The notes under the pieces were generated by a model. It was not told the origin of the DNA. It did no database searches and saw only the letters and a list, made by a program, of their open reading frames with translations. 64,000 nucleotides of DNA from Bog-793 sp035625025 (lineage in GTDB: Bacteria; Actinomycetota; Acidimicrobiia; Acidimicrobiales; Bog-793). The position numbers were made by a program, and so were the translations under genes. The stretch lies in NCBI GenBank assembly GCA_035625025.1, contig DASPQJ010000037.1:1-64000 (forward strand), read 5' to 3'. Position 1 is the stretch's first letter. The number at the start of each line of letters is the position of its first letter. Shown one piece after another: positions 34,440-43,615 of the stretch.

Positions 34440-34699
34440 CGGTCCCGCCAACCAACCGGGCGGGCCTCGTCGCTGCGCCGGCGAGATCGTCGCTTCGGCC
34501 TCCACTCCTTTCGGTCGCGCCCTCGGCCCTGGCCCCGTCGACTGCCCGGCCCGGCCGCCATGAAATCGCCGATCCGGCGAGAAAGCCCGAAAGACGGTGC
34601 GAAGCGCCCCCGGGCGATCTCGCGAGACGAGCACAAGACCCGCCCGCAAGCGTCCACGCCGGACGGCCCGGGGTCCGCCGAAGCGGCGCCTTCAGCCGC
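34440..34699. other. Convergent interval between ileS and divIVA
   Basis: 260 bases. A 9-base inverted repeat (CCCGCCCGG at 34427, CCGGGCGGG at 34456) spans the ileS stop codon and might act as a weak terminator. A 73-codon minus frame (34436-34657) is Arg/Gly-rich and has no supporting signal. Confidence 0.35.
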
Positions 34700-35635
34700 T
34701 CAGGCCGACCAACCGCCGCCCCGACGCCCGCTATCGTTCGGCGTCGAGCGCATCTTCTCGGTCTGGTTCTCCGGACCGGCGTCGAGATCCGCTCCGCGCG
34801 CCCACCGTTGCCAGAGCAGCTCGTCCGGATCGTCGTCGTCGATCGGACCGACCGCGCGTAGCGTCGGCTCGTCAGGTGGTCGCCGGGAGCCGCGGCGCGC
34901 CGGACGGTTGTCCCCGCCGCTGGCATCTCGGGCGCCACCAGCCTCTTTCTCGGTGGCGGCACTCCGGCGCGAGGGACGCTCCTCGGACCGCGGAGAAAAC
35001 ATCTGCGGCGGCGCGGCGTCCTCCTCCTCTCCGAGCGCTCCGCCGTCGTCCCCGGCCGCCGCGGCAGCCATCTCCTCGGCCGTCTCGTCCGCCGGCAGTG
35101 GCCGCCTGGCCTCCCGGGTCGGCTTCTCCCGCTCGAGGGCTGCCATCCCACCGAGGCTCTCCAGCGCGGCAGTGAGCGCGGCGACCAGCCGGCCCCGTTC
35201 CGCGGCCGCGAACCGGGTGAGTTTTTCGATCTCCTGTTCGAGTTCGTCGCGTCGCCCCTCGAGGGCGGCGATCTTCGCGTGGGCGTCCTGCTCGGCCTCG
35301 GTGCGCAGGCGGAGGGCCTCGTCACGCGCTTCGGCGGTCAACGCCCCCGCCTCGAGGCGCGCGTCCTCGACGAGGGCCGTCGCCTCCTCACGGGCTTCGC
35401 GCACCGCGAGGTCGGCGGTCCGCTGCGCCAAAACGAGCGTGCGACGCAGACTCTCGTCGTCCAAGGCGGGCTCGGTCGGACGCGCCAACTTCTCACGCGC
35501 CGCGTCCAGTTCGGCGACGAGCTCGTCGACGGCGACCGCGATCTTCTCGAGAAACTCGTCGACCTCGTCGGTGTCGTAGCCACGCAGACGATCACGAAAC
35601 TCGACTTCGCGCAGGATTCGTCCGGAGATTTCCAT
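34700..35635 (-). CDS. divIVA: DivIVA/Wag31-like coiled-coil polar growth and septum protein
   Basis: This 311-residue protein starts with the DivIVA lipid-binding domain (ILREVEFRDRLRGYDTDEVDEFLEKI, 5-30). A long coiled coil follows to about residue 175, then a disordered, alternately acidic and basic tail of about 130 residues. DivIVA marks curved membrane at poles and septa and in actinobacteria recruits the wall-synthesis machinery. The ATG at 35635 gives exactly the family N-terminus; upstream in-frame codons are not conserved-looking. It closes the dcw cluster after yggT. The tail is longer than in Wag31 and has no clear order. Confidence 0.92.
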   Translation of the reverse strand: MEISGRILREVEFRDRLRGYDTDEVDEFLEKIAVAVDELVAELDAAREKLARPTEPALDDESLRRTLVLAQRTADLAVREAREEATALVEDARLEAGALTAEARDEALRLRTEAEQDAHAKIAALEGRRDELEQEIEKLTRFAAAERGRLVAALTAALESLGGMAALEREKPTREARRPLPADETAEEMAAAAAGDDGGALGEEEDAAPPQMFSPRSEERPSRRSAATEKEAGGARDASGGDNRPARRGSRRPPDEPTLRAVGPIDDDDPDELLWQRWARGADLDAGPENQTEKMRSTPNDSGRRGGGWSA

Positions 35636-35718
35636 GCCGCGATGGTACGCGGGAGATAACCGCAGCTGGTGGATACCGCGAAGCCCCCCGGGGGGCTCGC
35701 CGCGCCGATCCTCGACGA

Positions 35719-35982
35719 TCAATGGCTCCGCAGCAGCCCCACGAGCACGACGAGCACGACGAACAGAACGATCGGCGACACGTCAATCGCGCCCCCGCCG
35801 ACGCGCAATGGGGGAACGAGACGCCGGAACGGGGCGAGGATCGGATCCGTCACGCGTCCGAGGGCGCGCTCGAACCGCCCGACAGGCGACCACGGGTTCG
35901 TCGGGAACCACGTGAGGAGGATCCGGACGAACAGCACGACGATGAAGGCCTGAACGAGATCGACGAGGATGCGAACGATCAC
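35719..35982 (-). CDS. YggT-family membrane protein
   Basis: This 87-residue protein has two transmembrane helices separated by the family loop NPWSPVGRFERALGRVTDPILAPFRR, near residues 30-55. YggT proteins sit between sepF and divIVA in many Gram-positive genomes; the exact role is unknown, with a suggested part in division or osmotic tolerance. GTG 35982 is chosen since CGGAGCG lies about 7 bases before it and the family starts here; the longer frame runs into sepF. Confidence 0.88.
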   Translation of the reverse strand: MIVRILVDLVQAFIVVLFVRILLTWFPTNPWSPVGRFERALGRVTDPILAPFRRLVPPLRVGGGAIDVSPIVLFVVLVVLVGLLRSH

Positions 35983-36019
35983 CGACGAACGCTCCGGCGA
36001 TCGCGGGGCACCTGGCCCG

Positions 36020-36547
36020 TTAGGGCCGGTAGAGGCCGCGTTGCTGCAGGCGCATCCGCTCTTCCGGCGAGACCTCGACGTTCGAGGGCGCGAGCAGGAA
36101 AACCTGGTCGGCGACCTTCTCCATCTGGCCGTCAAGGGCGTAGGTGAGCCCGGAGCAGAAGTCGATCATGCGCCGGGCGAGGTCGCGCTCGCTCAACTGG
36201 AGATTGACGATCACCGGGCTGCCCTGCTTCACGAGATCCCCGATCTCCTGGGCGTCGCGAAAGTGCGCCGGGGCGACGACGTGGACCCTGCTCGCCGCGA
36301 CGTGCCCGCCGGCGATCGGCCGCACAACGCCCGCGGTCGTCCCGCCCGCCCGGTGCGGGTCTCCCCCGATCGGGCGCACGGTCGTCGGCACTCCCCGGGT
36401 GTCGCCCTCCTCGCCGGGTTCGGGGTAGACGGTCCTTTCCGGAGGCGGCGTCGGCGCGCCCGCCAGAGCGTCCTCGGAGTAGAACTCTTCCTCGTCGATG
36501 TCTTTCAGGCCGAGGTACGCGAGTGCTCTGTTCATGAACGACGACAT
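36020..36547 (-). CDS. sepF: Cell-division protein SepF
   Basis: The 175-residue protein has a short amphipathic N-terminus (MNRALAYLGLKD) for membrane attachment, a disordered Pro/Gly linker (about 20-80), and the SepF core (VHVVAPAHFRDAQEIGDLVKQ, GSPVIVNLQ, MIDFCSGLTYALDG, FLLAPSNVEVS). SepF anchors FtsZ to the membrane and replaces FtsA, which is missing from this cluster. AAGGAG lies 5 bases before the ATG, and a TAGGCT hexamer about 20 bases upstream could be its own promoter. Between yggS and yggT. Confidence 0.95.
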   Translation of the reverse strand: MSSFMNRALAYLGLKDIDEEEFYSEDALAGAPTPPPERTVYPEPGEEGDTRGVPTTVRPIGGDPHRAGGTTAGVVRPIAGGHVAASRVHVVAPAHFRDAQEIGDLVKQGSPVIVNLQLSERDLARRMIDFCSGLTYALDGQMEKVADQVFLLAPSNVEVSPEERMRLQQRGLYRP

Positions 36548-36568
36548 CGGTCTCCTTCGCAGCCGAGC

Positions 36569-37261
36569 CTATTCTCGCATTGCTTTTCGCGCCGGACGTG
36601 GACCGAACAGCGCCCTTCCGATCCGTACCATCGTCGAACCCTCGGCCACCGCGAGCTCGAAGTCGTCGCTCATCCCCATCGACGCCTCGCGCAGTCCGAG
36701 ATCCCTCACGAGACTAAAGACCGTGGCAAAGCCCCGTCGCGCCCCTTCGCGATCCGGCGGCGCGACGGTCATGAGCCCCTGGACGTCGAGGCCGAGGGCA
36801 TCGAGCCCGGCGACGAGGCCGGGGACCTCGCGCGGCGCCACGCCCCCCCGACCCGGGAGATCCGTCGTGTCAACCTCGACGAGCACGGCCGCACCGGGGG
36901 CGTGACGAGCGAGCGCGGTCCCTTCCTCGATCCGGTCCACGGCCTCGTAGAGGCTGACATACGGCGCGAGCGCGGCGACACGGCGTCGTTGGATGCCGCC
37001 GATGAGGTGCCAGCGCGCGCCGGCGCCGGCCGAGCTCGCCCGGAGTCGCGCCGCCTTGGCGAGGAGCTCCGCGGCGTAGTTCTCGCCGAGATCGACGCAC
37101 CCCGCCGCCAGCGCGGCCCTCGCCGCCGCGAATTCGAAGCCCTTGGTCACCGCGACGATGCGCACCCGGGCCGGATCGCCCCCGGCCGCGGTGATCCGCT
37201 GACGCAGCGCCACAAGGCGCGACGCGAAGTCGCCGAACTCGTCGGGCACGCCGCCCGTCAC
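36569..37261 (-). CDS. yggS: YggS-family PLP homeostasis protein
   Basis: This 230-residue protein is a single-domain alanine-racemase-fold PLP protein: VRIVAVTKGFEFAAARAAL contains the PLP lysine, and LGENYAAELLAKA, WHLIGGIQRRR, VLVEVDTTDLPGRGG and MGMSDDFELAVAEGSTMVRIG follow. The usual GQVN or GENRVQE motif is partly altered (GENYAAE). It has no enzyme activity in known homologues but maintains PLP balance. GTG overlaps the pgeF stop by 4 bases. Confidence 0.92.
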   Translation of the reverse strand: MTGGVPDEFGDFASRLVALRQRITAAGGDPARVRIVAVTKGFEFAAARAALAAGCVDLGENYAAELLAKAARLRASSAGAGARWHLIGGIQRRRVAALAPYVSLYEAVDRIEEGTALARHAPGAAVLVEVDTTDLPGRGGVAPREVPGLVAGLDALGLDVQGLMTVAPPDREGARRGFATVFSLVRDLGLREASMGMSDDFELAVAEGSTMVRIGRALFGPRPARKAMRE

Positions 37262-37908
37262 TCCTGCCGCTCCAACCAGACGCCGAGGAGGTGCCGGGCC
37301 GTGTCGCGCCGTCGGCGGAAGCTGAAGTACTCCTCCGAACACGCCGTGCAGGCGCCCTCCGCCGCGACGAGCGTGACATCGGCCGCCGCCAGAACGCGCC
37401 GCAAGGCGGCGGGCAGGTCACAGGCGGGCGAGCCGTCCGCGGCGGCGCCGACCACCTCCTCGCCGAGCACCGCCGCCAGTTCCGCGAGATCCGCGGCCGC
37501 GAACGGGTAGCACTCCGCGTGGACGCACGCCGAGACGACAGCCTCGATCCTCGAGGCCCCCCGGCGGCGCATCGTCTCGGCCGTGGCACCGACCACCCCG
37601 GCGACGAGCCCCCGCCAGCCGGCGTGGGCGACCCCGATGACACGCTCCGGACTCGCCAGGCCGACGAGCGCGCAGTCGGCGCCGAGCACGCCGAGAACGG
37701 TCGCCGGAGAGCTCGTCACGATGGCGTCCGCCGCCTCGAGCACGCCAGACGGACCGTCGACCTCGACGACCCGCGCCCCGTGGACCTGACGGACGAAGGT
37801 CCAGGGGAGCGAGACCAGGCTTTGTAGCAGGGCATCGCCCTCGGCCGCGCCCGCGAGCCCCGAGGGCCGGGCGTCTCCGTCCCGCCGCGACGTCGTGACG
37901 ACGCTCAC
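37258..37908 (-). CDS. pgeF: Laccase-domain purine nucleoside/peptidoglycan-editing protein PgeF
   Basis: This 216-residue protein has the YfiH/DUF152 motifs: VRQVHGARVVEV, LGADCALVGLAS and VAHAGWRGLVAG, with the conserved His and Cys that bind zinc or copper; CVHAECYPF follows. In other bacteria YfiH proteins act as purine-nucleoside enzymes or edit peptidoglycan precursors. It sits between ftsZ and yggS, its common place in Gram-positive dcw clusters. The GTG start has a purine-rich GGGAGGG directly abutting it, too close for an ideal ribosome binding site. Confidence 0.9.
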   Translation of the reverse strand: MSVVTTSRRDGDARPSGLAGAAEGDALLQSLVSLPWTFVRQVHGARVVEVDGPSGVLEAADAIVTSSPATVLGVLGADCALVGLASPERVIGVAHAGWRGLVAGVVGATAETMRRRGASRIEAVVSACVHAECYPFAAADLAELAAVLGEEVVGAAADGSPACDLPAALRRVLAAADVTLVAAEGACTACSEEYFSFRRRRDTARHLLGVWLERQE

Positions 37909-37947
37909 CCCTCCCGTCAGGGCGTACTGCGTCGGCGAGTCGGCCCC

Positions 37948-39072
37948 TCAGCGGAGAAACGACGGCACGTCGAACCCGTCGTCGCCCAGATCGAGATCGT
38001 CGTTGTCGACGACGTTGAACGCCTCGGGCTGGCCATGGTTCCCGCTACGGCGCGCCAAGGGCGCGCCGTAGCCAAAACCCCCGTCGATGTCGTGTTCGGC
38101 GAGGCTGTAGGCGACGTCCTCATAGGTGTCAAACCCCGCGGCGATCACCGTCACGCGCACGGCGTCGCCGAGCTCGTCGTCGATCGCGGAACCGAAGATG
38201 ATGTTGGCGTCGGGATGGGCGATGGCGTGGATCGCCTCCGCCGCCTCGTTCACCTCGAAAAGCCCGAGGCTTGGCCCGCCGGCGATGTTGAGGACGATGC
38301 CCCGCGCGCCGTCGATCGAACCCGAGGAGAGCAGCGGACTCGTGATGGCGTGGTGCGCCGCGGCGAGTGCACGGCCCTCGCCGGAAGCGAGGCCGACGCC
38401 CATGATCGCCGAGCCGGCGTCGTGCATGACGGTGCGGACGTCGGCGAAGTCCGTGTTGATCAGACCCGGCATGTTGATGAGATCGGTGATGCCTTTCACG
38501 CCTTGTAACAAGATGTTGTCGGCCATCCGGAAGGCTTCCATCATCGTCGTGTTGGAATCCGCCAGCGTGAGCAGCCGTTCGTTCGGGATGACGATCAAGG
38601 TGTCGACCTGCTCGCGCAGCCGCTCGATCCCCTGTTCCGCCTGCAAGGCGCGCCGCCGTCCCTCGAAGGCGAAGGGCTTGGTGACGATCGCGACCGTGAG
38701 CGCGCCGAGGTCGCGCGCGACCTCGGCGACGACCGGTGCTCCGCCCGTGCCGGTGCCGCCGCCCTCCCCCGCGGCGATGAAGACCATGTCGGCGCCCTTC
38801 AGGACCTCGCCGATCTCCTCGGCGTGGTCGAGCGCCGCGGCACGGCCGATCTCCGGATCGCTCCCGGCCCCGAGGCCCCGGGTCAGCTGACGGCCGATGT
38901 CGAGCTTCAGGTCGGCTTCACTGAGCAGCAGCGCCTGCGCGTCCGTGTTGACCGCGACGAACTCGACGCCGCGCAACTCCGAGTCGATCATGCGGTTCAC
39001 GGCGTTGACACCACCACCGCCGATCCCGAGAACCTTGATGACGGCGATGAAACCCTGCGTTGCCTCGGACAT
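37948..39072 (-). CDS. ftsZ: Cell-division GTPase FtsZ
   Basis: This 374-residue tubulin homologue polymerises at midcell to form the Z ring. GIGGGGVNAVNRM opens the GTP-binding domain, the tubulin signature GGGTGTG is at 104-110, and NTDAQAL and NADLDFADVRTVM-type loops (here NTDFADVRTVM) follow; the T7 catalytic Asp is present. A short linker leads to the conserved C-terminal peptide DVPSFLR that binds SepF. ATG 39072 has AGGAAGG about 10 bases upstream. It is separated from ftsQ by 213 bases, so a separate ftsZ promoter is likely. Confidence 0.97.
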   Translation of the reverse strand: MSEATQGFIAVIKVLGIGGGGVNAVNRMIDSELRGVEFVAVNTDAQALLLSEADLKLDIGRQLTRGLGAGSDPEIGRAAALDHAEEIGEVLKGADMVFIAAGEGGGTGTGGAPVVAEVARDLGALTVAIVTKPFAFEGRRRALQAEQGIERLREQVDTLIVIPNERLLTLADSNTTMMEAFRMADNILLQGVKGITDLINMPGLINTDFADVRTVMHDAGSAIMGVGLASGEGRALAAAHHAITSPLLSSGSIDGARGIVLNIAGGPSLGLFEVNEAAEAIHAIAHPDANIIFGSAIDDELGDAVRVTVIAAGFDTYEDVAYSLAEHDIDGGFGYGAPLARRSGNHGQPEAFNVVDNDDLDLGDDGFDVPSFLR

Positions 39073-39285
39073 CTGTGACGCTGCCTTCCTGCCCCGAACC
39101 ACGCCAGCGTCCCGGGACTGCCCCCGACGAGGACTCCGAACTCCCGAATCCCGCCTCTTGTGGTCCTCCACCAATTCCTCGACGACGGCTTCGTCGTCGT
39201 CCCCAGTTGACCCCCTGGAAACCCCACAGAGACGGCCGGAGCGTCTCAGGCATGCGAGAGCCAGGCCGACCATAGGACCGACGCC

Positions 39286-40113
39286 TCATGGGGTCAAGAC
39301 CGGATCAGACGGTGCTCGTAGGTCGATCGTCGCAATTCCCTGCAAGGAAACGTCGGAAAGAACAGTCGCCAAGGCGACGAACTTCGCCGGGAGCGCCGCC
39401 GTCGTCCCCAGGATCACCTGCGTCGACGGGTCCAGGTCGGCGACGATCCCGAGTACCGGTTTGAGCCGCAGCGTCGCGATCCGGCTTAAGAGGCTCGTCG
39501 GCAGCGCGGCCGCGGCGGCGAGGAGCGCCGCCGCGCCCCGCACCGACCCGCCCGGGGCGGGCGGCCGGGCGAGACCGGTGAAAAGCACGATCCCCGCCGG
39601 CCGGTGGTCCACGTCGACGAGCACCCGTCCCGTGGCGTCGAGAAGCGCGACGCGCCGCGTGCCGGCCGGCACCGCCGCGATCGGCCGCCGTTCGGTGACG
39701 ACGACCCGGACGCTCGAGGGGAACGACACGCTGACTTTCGCGGTCTTGATCCAGGGCAACCGCTCGATGGCGCGGGCGTCGGCGAGCGTGTTGACATCAA
39801 CGAGCGGCGGATCGCGGCCGAGCCCGCTCACGGCGAGGATGGCGGCCCGCGGCGTCTCCACGGCACCGACGATCCGGACCACGCGGGCGGAAATGAGCGA
39901 CGAGTGCGCCAGCCCGAAAAGGCTCCCGGCGACGACGGCGAGGACCACCGCGATGACGACGACCCGCAGCCGGCGCCGACCCGCGGCACGCGCGACCTCG
40001 ACGCGGCGCTCGATCATCCGCTCGTGCGGGCGGGCCGCGTTCCTCGCGTCCCGGGGAGCCGTGCCGGAGGCCTGCCGCCCGGCGCGGCGCGGCGGAGAGC
40101 TTCGGCCGATCAC
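39286..40113 (-). CDS. ftsQ: Cell-division protein FtsQ
   Basis: This is a 275-residue bitopic divisome protein. A basic cytoplasmic N-terminus of about 45 residues is followed by one transmembrane helix (VVVIAVVLAVVAGSLFG), the POTRA domain (VVRIVGAVETPRAAILAVSG) and the FtsQ/DivIB domain (IERLPWIKTAKVSVSFPSSVRVVVTER). It links FtsL/FtsB to the septal wall synthases. The GTG at 40113 overlaps the murB stop by 4 bases. The longer open frame upstream is inside murB and is rejected. Confidence 0.93.
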   Translation of the reverse strand: MIGRSSPPRRAGRQASGTAPRDARNAARPHERMIERRVEVARAAGRRRLRVVVIAVVLAVVAGSLFGLAHSSLISARVVRIVGAVETPRAAILAVSGLGRDPPLVDVNTLADARAIERLPWIKTAKVSVSFPSSVRVVVTERRPIAAVPAGTRRVALLDATGRVLVDVDHRPAGIVLFTGLARPPAPGGSVRGAAALLAAAAALPTSLLSRIATLRLKPVLGIVADLDPSTQVILGTTAALPAKFVALATVLSDVSLQGIATIDLRAPSDPVLTP

Positions 40114-41051
40114 GGCCCGAAACCGACCAGGCAGATCTCGGTCATTAGCTCGACACCGCACCGTTTTTCGACGAGCCGGCGCACCTCGCAGATCAAACGG
40201 TAGACGTCGCCGGCCGAGGCCCCGGGGTCGGCCTGGATGAAGTTGGCGTGGCGCCGGGCGACGTGGGCGCCGTTGACCGCCAGGTTCTTCAGTCCGGCGA
40301 GTTCGATCAGCCGCCCCGCCGAGTCCCCCGGGGGGTTCTGGAAGACCGACCCGGCGTTGCGCCCGCCTGGCTGGTTGGCTCTTCGCCAGGCGACAATCTC
40401 GGCGATCTCCGCGGCCGACGCGGCCCTGTCGCCCGCCTCGAGGGCGAAACTCGCCTCGACGACGACCTCGTCGCGCCGCACGGCGGAGTGGCGGTAGGAA
40501 AGGGCAAGATCGCCGGACGGAACCGTTCGCTCGGCGCCGGTGTTGAGAGCGACGAGACGAGCCGAGACCAGACGGTCGGCGGTCTGGGACCCGTGGCCGC
40601 CGGCGTTCATGCGCACGGCTCCGCCGACCGATCCGGGGACGCCGACCGCCCACTCCAGGCCGCTCAGCCCCGCCCGGGCCGTCGCCCGCGCGAGCGCCGG
40701 GTAGGCGACGGCACCCCCCGCCGCGACGCTGCGGTCGTCGCCGATCGTGAAGGATCCGTAGCCCCGGCCGAGCACGACGCACAGTCCCGGGAACCCGGCC
40801 TCGGCAACCAACAGGTTCGATCCCCGGCCGACGACGAGGACCTCGACGCCGCTCGCGACGACCGCGCCGACGACGGCCTCGAGATCGGACGCGTCATCGA
40901 CCACCGCGAAGAGCGCCGCCGGCCCCCCGAGACCGTACGTCGTGCGGGCACCGAGCGGCGCGTCCCGCTCCGCCCGGGCTCCGAGGCGCGCCGCCGCCGC
41001 CTCGACGGCCCCGTGAGGAGGCGCCTTTCGACCGATGACGGGTCCCATCAC
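40110..41051 (-). CDS. murB: UDP-N-acetylenolpyruvoylglucosamine reductase
   Basis: This 313-residue FAD enzyme reduces enolpyruvyl-UDP-GlcNAc with NADPH to UDP-MurNAc. The FAD-binding part shows RTTYGLGGPAALF and VVGRGSNLLVAEAGF; GVPGSVGGAVRMNAGGHG lies near residue 130, the catalytic Ser/Glu region appears as PGGRNAGSVFQNPPG near 235, and ANFIQADPGASAGDV follows. The NAGSVFQNP form places it with type II-like short MurB. Seven bases separate it from murC. Confidence 0.95.
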   Translation of the reverse strand: MMGPVIGRKAPPHGAVEAAAARLGARAERDAPLGARTTYGLGGPAALFAVVDDASDLEAVVGAVVASGVEVLVVGRGSNLLVAEAGFPGLCVVLGRGYGSFTIGDDRSVAAGGAVAYPALARATARAGLSGLEWAVGVPGSVGGAVRMNAGGHGSQTADRLVSARLVALNTGAERTVPSGDLALSYRHSAVRRDEVVVEASFALEAGDRAASAAEIAEIVAWRRANQPGGRNAGSVFQNPPGDSAGRLIELAGLKNLAVNGAHVARRHANFIQADPGASAGDVYRLICEVRRLVEKRCGVELMTEICLVGFGP

Positions 41052-41057
41052 CTCGTC

Positions 41058-42428
41058 CTAGCCCCCGGAACGGGCGACAAGCTCGTCGGCGAGACTCGTC
41101 AGGTCACCCGCCCCGAGCGTGAGGCAGCACTCGCCCGCCCGCAGCGTCCGGCGCAGATAGTCGACGAGACCAGCCCGTTCGGGAAGGTAGGTGACGGCGG
41201 CCGCGGGGTGGGCGGCGAGGACCGCGTCGGCGACGAGCTTGCCGGAAACCCCGGGACGGGGGGCCTCCCCCGCCCCGTAGATGTCGGTGATGATGAGTTC
41301 GTCGGCGTCGACGAAGGCGTCGGCGAAGGTGTCGGCGAGGGCCGCGATTCGGGAGTAGCGGTGCGGTTGGAAGACGCAGACGACCCGGCGCCACCCTCCG
41401 CGACGGGCCGTCGCCAGCGCGGCCGCGACCTCACCGGGAAGATGGGCGTAGTCGTCGACGAAGGTGGCGCCGTGGGCCTCGCCGCGGAACTCGAAGCGGC
41501 GCGCCACGCCGCCGAAACGCGCCAGCGCCCGCCGGACGGCGTCGCCGTCGACCCCCACGGCCGCCGCCGCGGCGGTGGCCCCCGCGGCGTTCAGGGCGTT
41601 GTGCCTCCCCGGCACCGGCAGGGAAAGTCTCGTCGCGGCCCCGGAGGTCTCGCGTAGCACGAAGCTCACGTCGGACCGACCCCCGGAAAACTCCGTGATG
41701 CGCCAGGACGACCCGGCCCCGAACCCGTAGGTCGTCGCGCCCCGGGGAGCGAGGGCGACGGCGTCCGGATAGTCGTGGCAGACGATCGCCCCGGAGGACG
41801 CCCCGGCGAGGAAGTCCCGAAACGCGGACCGCAAGGCCTCGAAGGACCCGTAGTGGTCGAGATGGTCGGCCTCGATACTCGTGAGAACGGCGATCTCCGA
41901 GTCCAGCTCGAGGAAGGTCCCGTCGCTCTCGTCGGCCTCGACGACGAGCCACTCGCCTGAGTCCCACACCGCCCCCGAGCCGATTTCGTTGATCTCCCCG
42001 CCGATGATGAATGACGGCGACAGCCCCGCCTCGACGAGGACGAGCGCGAGCATCGAGCTCGTCGTCGTCTTGCCGTGGGTGCCCGACACGGCGATCGTCC
42101 GTCGTAGTCGGCTGATCGCGCTGAGCAGCTCGGCGCGGCAGTGCACGGGGATCCCGCGCCGCTGCGCCCCGGCGACCTCGACGTTCGCCGCCGGGACCGC
42201 GGTCGAGACGGCGCAGAACTCGGCGGAGGCGACGTTCGCGGCATCGTGGCCGATCGCCACGGTGACGCCGAGCGCCCGCAAGCGCTGCAACGAGACATTG
42301 TCCTTGAGATCGCTGCCGCTCACCTCGTGGCCCATCGCGACGAGGACGGTCGCGATCGCGCTCATCCCGGCGCCGCCCAGCCCGACGATGTGCACCCGAC
42401 GGGGACGGGATAGGTCCGGCTGGCTCAC
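41058..42428 (-). CDS. murC: UDP-N-acetylmuramate--L-alanine ligase
   Basis: The 456-residue Mur ligase adds L-Ala, the first stem-peptide residue. It opens with the UDP-binding GLGGAGMSAIA, has the ATP loop GTHGKTTT at 116-123, then VVEADESDGTFL (carbamylated-Lys/Glu region) and HNALNAAGA; FVDDYAHLPGEVAA and FQPHRYSR lead the C-terminal domain. GTG 42428 overlaps the murG stop (GTGA). The long frame upstream lies within murG. Confidence 0.96.
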   Translation of the reverse strand: MSQPDLSRPRRVHIVGLGGAGMSAIATVLVAMGHEVSGSDLKDNVSLQRLRALGVTVAIGHDAANVASAEFCAVSTAVPAANVEVAGAQRRGIPVHCRAELLSAISRLRRTIAVSGTHGKTTTSSMLALVLVEAGLSPSFIIGGEINEIGSGAVWDSGEWLVVEADESDGTFLELDSEIAVLTSIEADHLDHYGSFEALRSAFRDFLAGASSGAIVCHDYPDAVALAPRGATTYGFGAGSSWRITEFSGGRSDVSFVLRETSGAATRLSLPVPGRHNALNAAGATAAAAAVGVDGDAVRRALARFGGVARRFEFRGEAHGATFVDDYAHLPGEVAAALATARRGGWRRVVCVFQPHRYSRIAALADTFADAFVDADELIITDIYGAGEAPRPGVSGKLVADAVLAAHPAAAVTYLPERAGLVDYLRRTLRAGECCLTLGAGDLTSLADELVARSGG

Positions 42429-43615
42429 TGGTTCTCCCCTGCCTCCGGGCGGAGCGCGGCGGCGACCGCCCGCCGCGGGATCCGCCGTCGGGCGGCGACC
42501 TCGGCGACGAGGGACGCGATCGCGGCCGCGGCATCGGGCCGGGCGACGGCGCGGGCCGCCTCGCCCATGGCCGCGAGTCGACGGGGGTCGCCGAGCAAGG
42601 CCGACACCTCCGAGAACAGTCGTTCTCCGCTCGCCTCGTCGTCGGAGAGGAGCACCGCCGCGCCGGCGCCGACAAGGAACTCGGCGTTGCGTCTCTGATG
42701 GTCCGACGGTGCGCCCGGGAGCGGCACGAGGATGCTCGGCGCGCCGATCACGGCGAGCTCCGCCACCGTCGACGCGCCAGCCCGGCTGACGACCACGTCG
42801 GCGGCGGCGAAGAGGTCGGCCAGCCGCTTCTCGTAGGCGACGACCCGATAGGAGACGTCCGCGCCCTCGAGAAGTCCCGCCGCGGTCGCGGCCGCCGTCA
42901 CCTCCTCGAGGGCGCGACTTCCGCAGACGTGGTACACGACGACGTCGCCCTGCCGGGCGAAGCGTCGCGCCAGATCGACGGCCGCCTCGTTGAGACGCCG
43001 GGCGCCGAGCGAGCCGCCGACGACGGCGACGAGTCGGCCCGCGCCCGGGACGGAGAGCGCCCGCCGGGAGCGGGTGCGCCCTTCGGCGGACCGGTCGGCG
43101 CCGAGCACCTCCGGGCGCACCGGGGTGCCCGTCACGACCGACCGGGGGAGCGCCGTCCCCGGGAACGCGACGCAGCAGGCGGTGGCGAAACGCCCGATCA
43201 CCCGGTTGGCCGCGCCCGGGACAGAATCGACGTTGACCACGACGACCGGGACGCGCCACAAAACGGCCGCGAGCGAGCAGGCGACCGCCCCGAATCCGCC
43301 GACGGCGACGACGACCCGGGGACGGCGGCGCGCGAGCTGGGCCAGCGCGACGGCAAAGGCGGCGGCGAGGCCGGCGATCGCCCCGACGTTGTACAGGCTC
43401 AGCCGGCGGACGAGGCCACGCCCGGGCAACAACGTCAGCGCGAACCCCGCTTCGGGCACGAGATGCCGCTCCATCCCCCGGCGCGCCCCGACGAACTGGA
43501 TCGCCGAGGGGGCGTATCCGGCCGCGACGAGCGCCCGGGCCACCGCGAGCGCCGGCAGGACGTGACCCGCCGTCCCGCCTCCGGTGACGATCACCTCGGC
43601 TCGGGTCGTCGTCAC
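42425..43615 (-). CDS. murG: Lipid II synthase, N-acetylglucosaminyltransferase
   Basis: The 396-residue GT-B enzyme adds GlcNAc to lipid I on the inner membrane face. GGGTAGHVLPALAVARAL is the N-terminal glycine loop; VAVGGFGAVACSL, VVVVNVDSVPGAANRV and the UDP-GlcNAc loop SRAGASTVAELAVIGAPSILVPLP follow, with the catalytic region DHQRRNAEFL. VNVDSVPG replaces the more usual HEQNAVPG. GTG 43615 overlaps the ftsW stop as GTGA. Confidence 0.95.
   Translation of the reverse strand: MTTTRAEVIVTGGGTAGHVLPALAVARALVAAGYAPSAIQFVGARRGMERHLVPEAGFALTLLPGRGLVRRLSLYNVGAIAGLAAAFAVALAQLARRRPRVVVAVGGFGAVACSLAAVLWRVPVVVVNVDSVPGAANRVIGRFATACCVAFPGTALPRSVVTGTPVRPEVLGADRSAEGRTRSRRALSVPGAGRLVAVVGGSLGARRLNEAAVDLARRFARQGDVVVYHVCGSRALEEVTAAATAAGLLEGADVSYRVVAYEKRLADLFAAADVVVSRAGASTVAELAVIGAPSILVPLPGAPSDHQRRNAEFLVGAGAAVLLSDDEASGERLFSEVSALLGDPRRLAAMGEAARAVARPDAAAAIASLVAEVAARRRIPRRAVAAALRPEAGENQ

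Noticed and set aside
34427..34464. Inverted repeat across the ileS stop as a rho-independent terminator
   Set aside because: The loop is 20 bases, the stem includes coding sequence and no U-run follows.
34436..34657. 73-codon minus frame between ileS and divIVA
   Set aside because: Overlaps the ileS end, Arg/Gly-rich composition, no start signal or known family.
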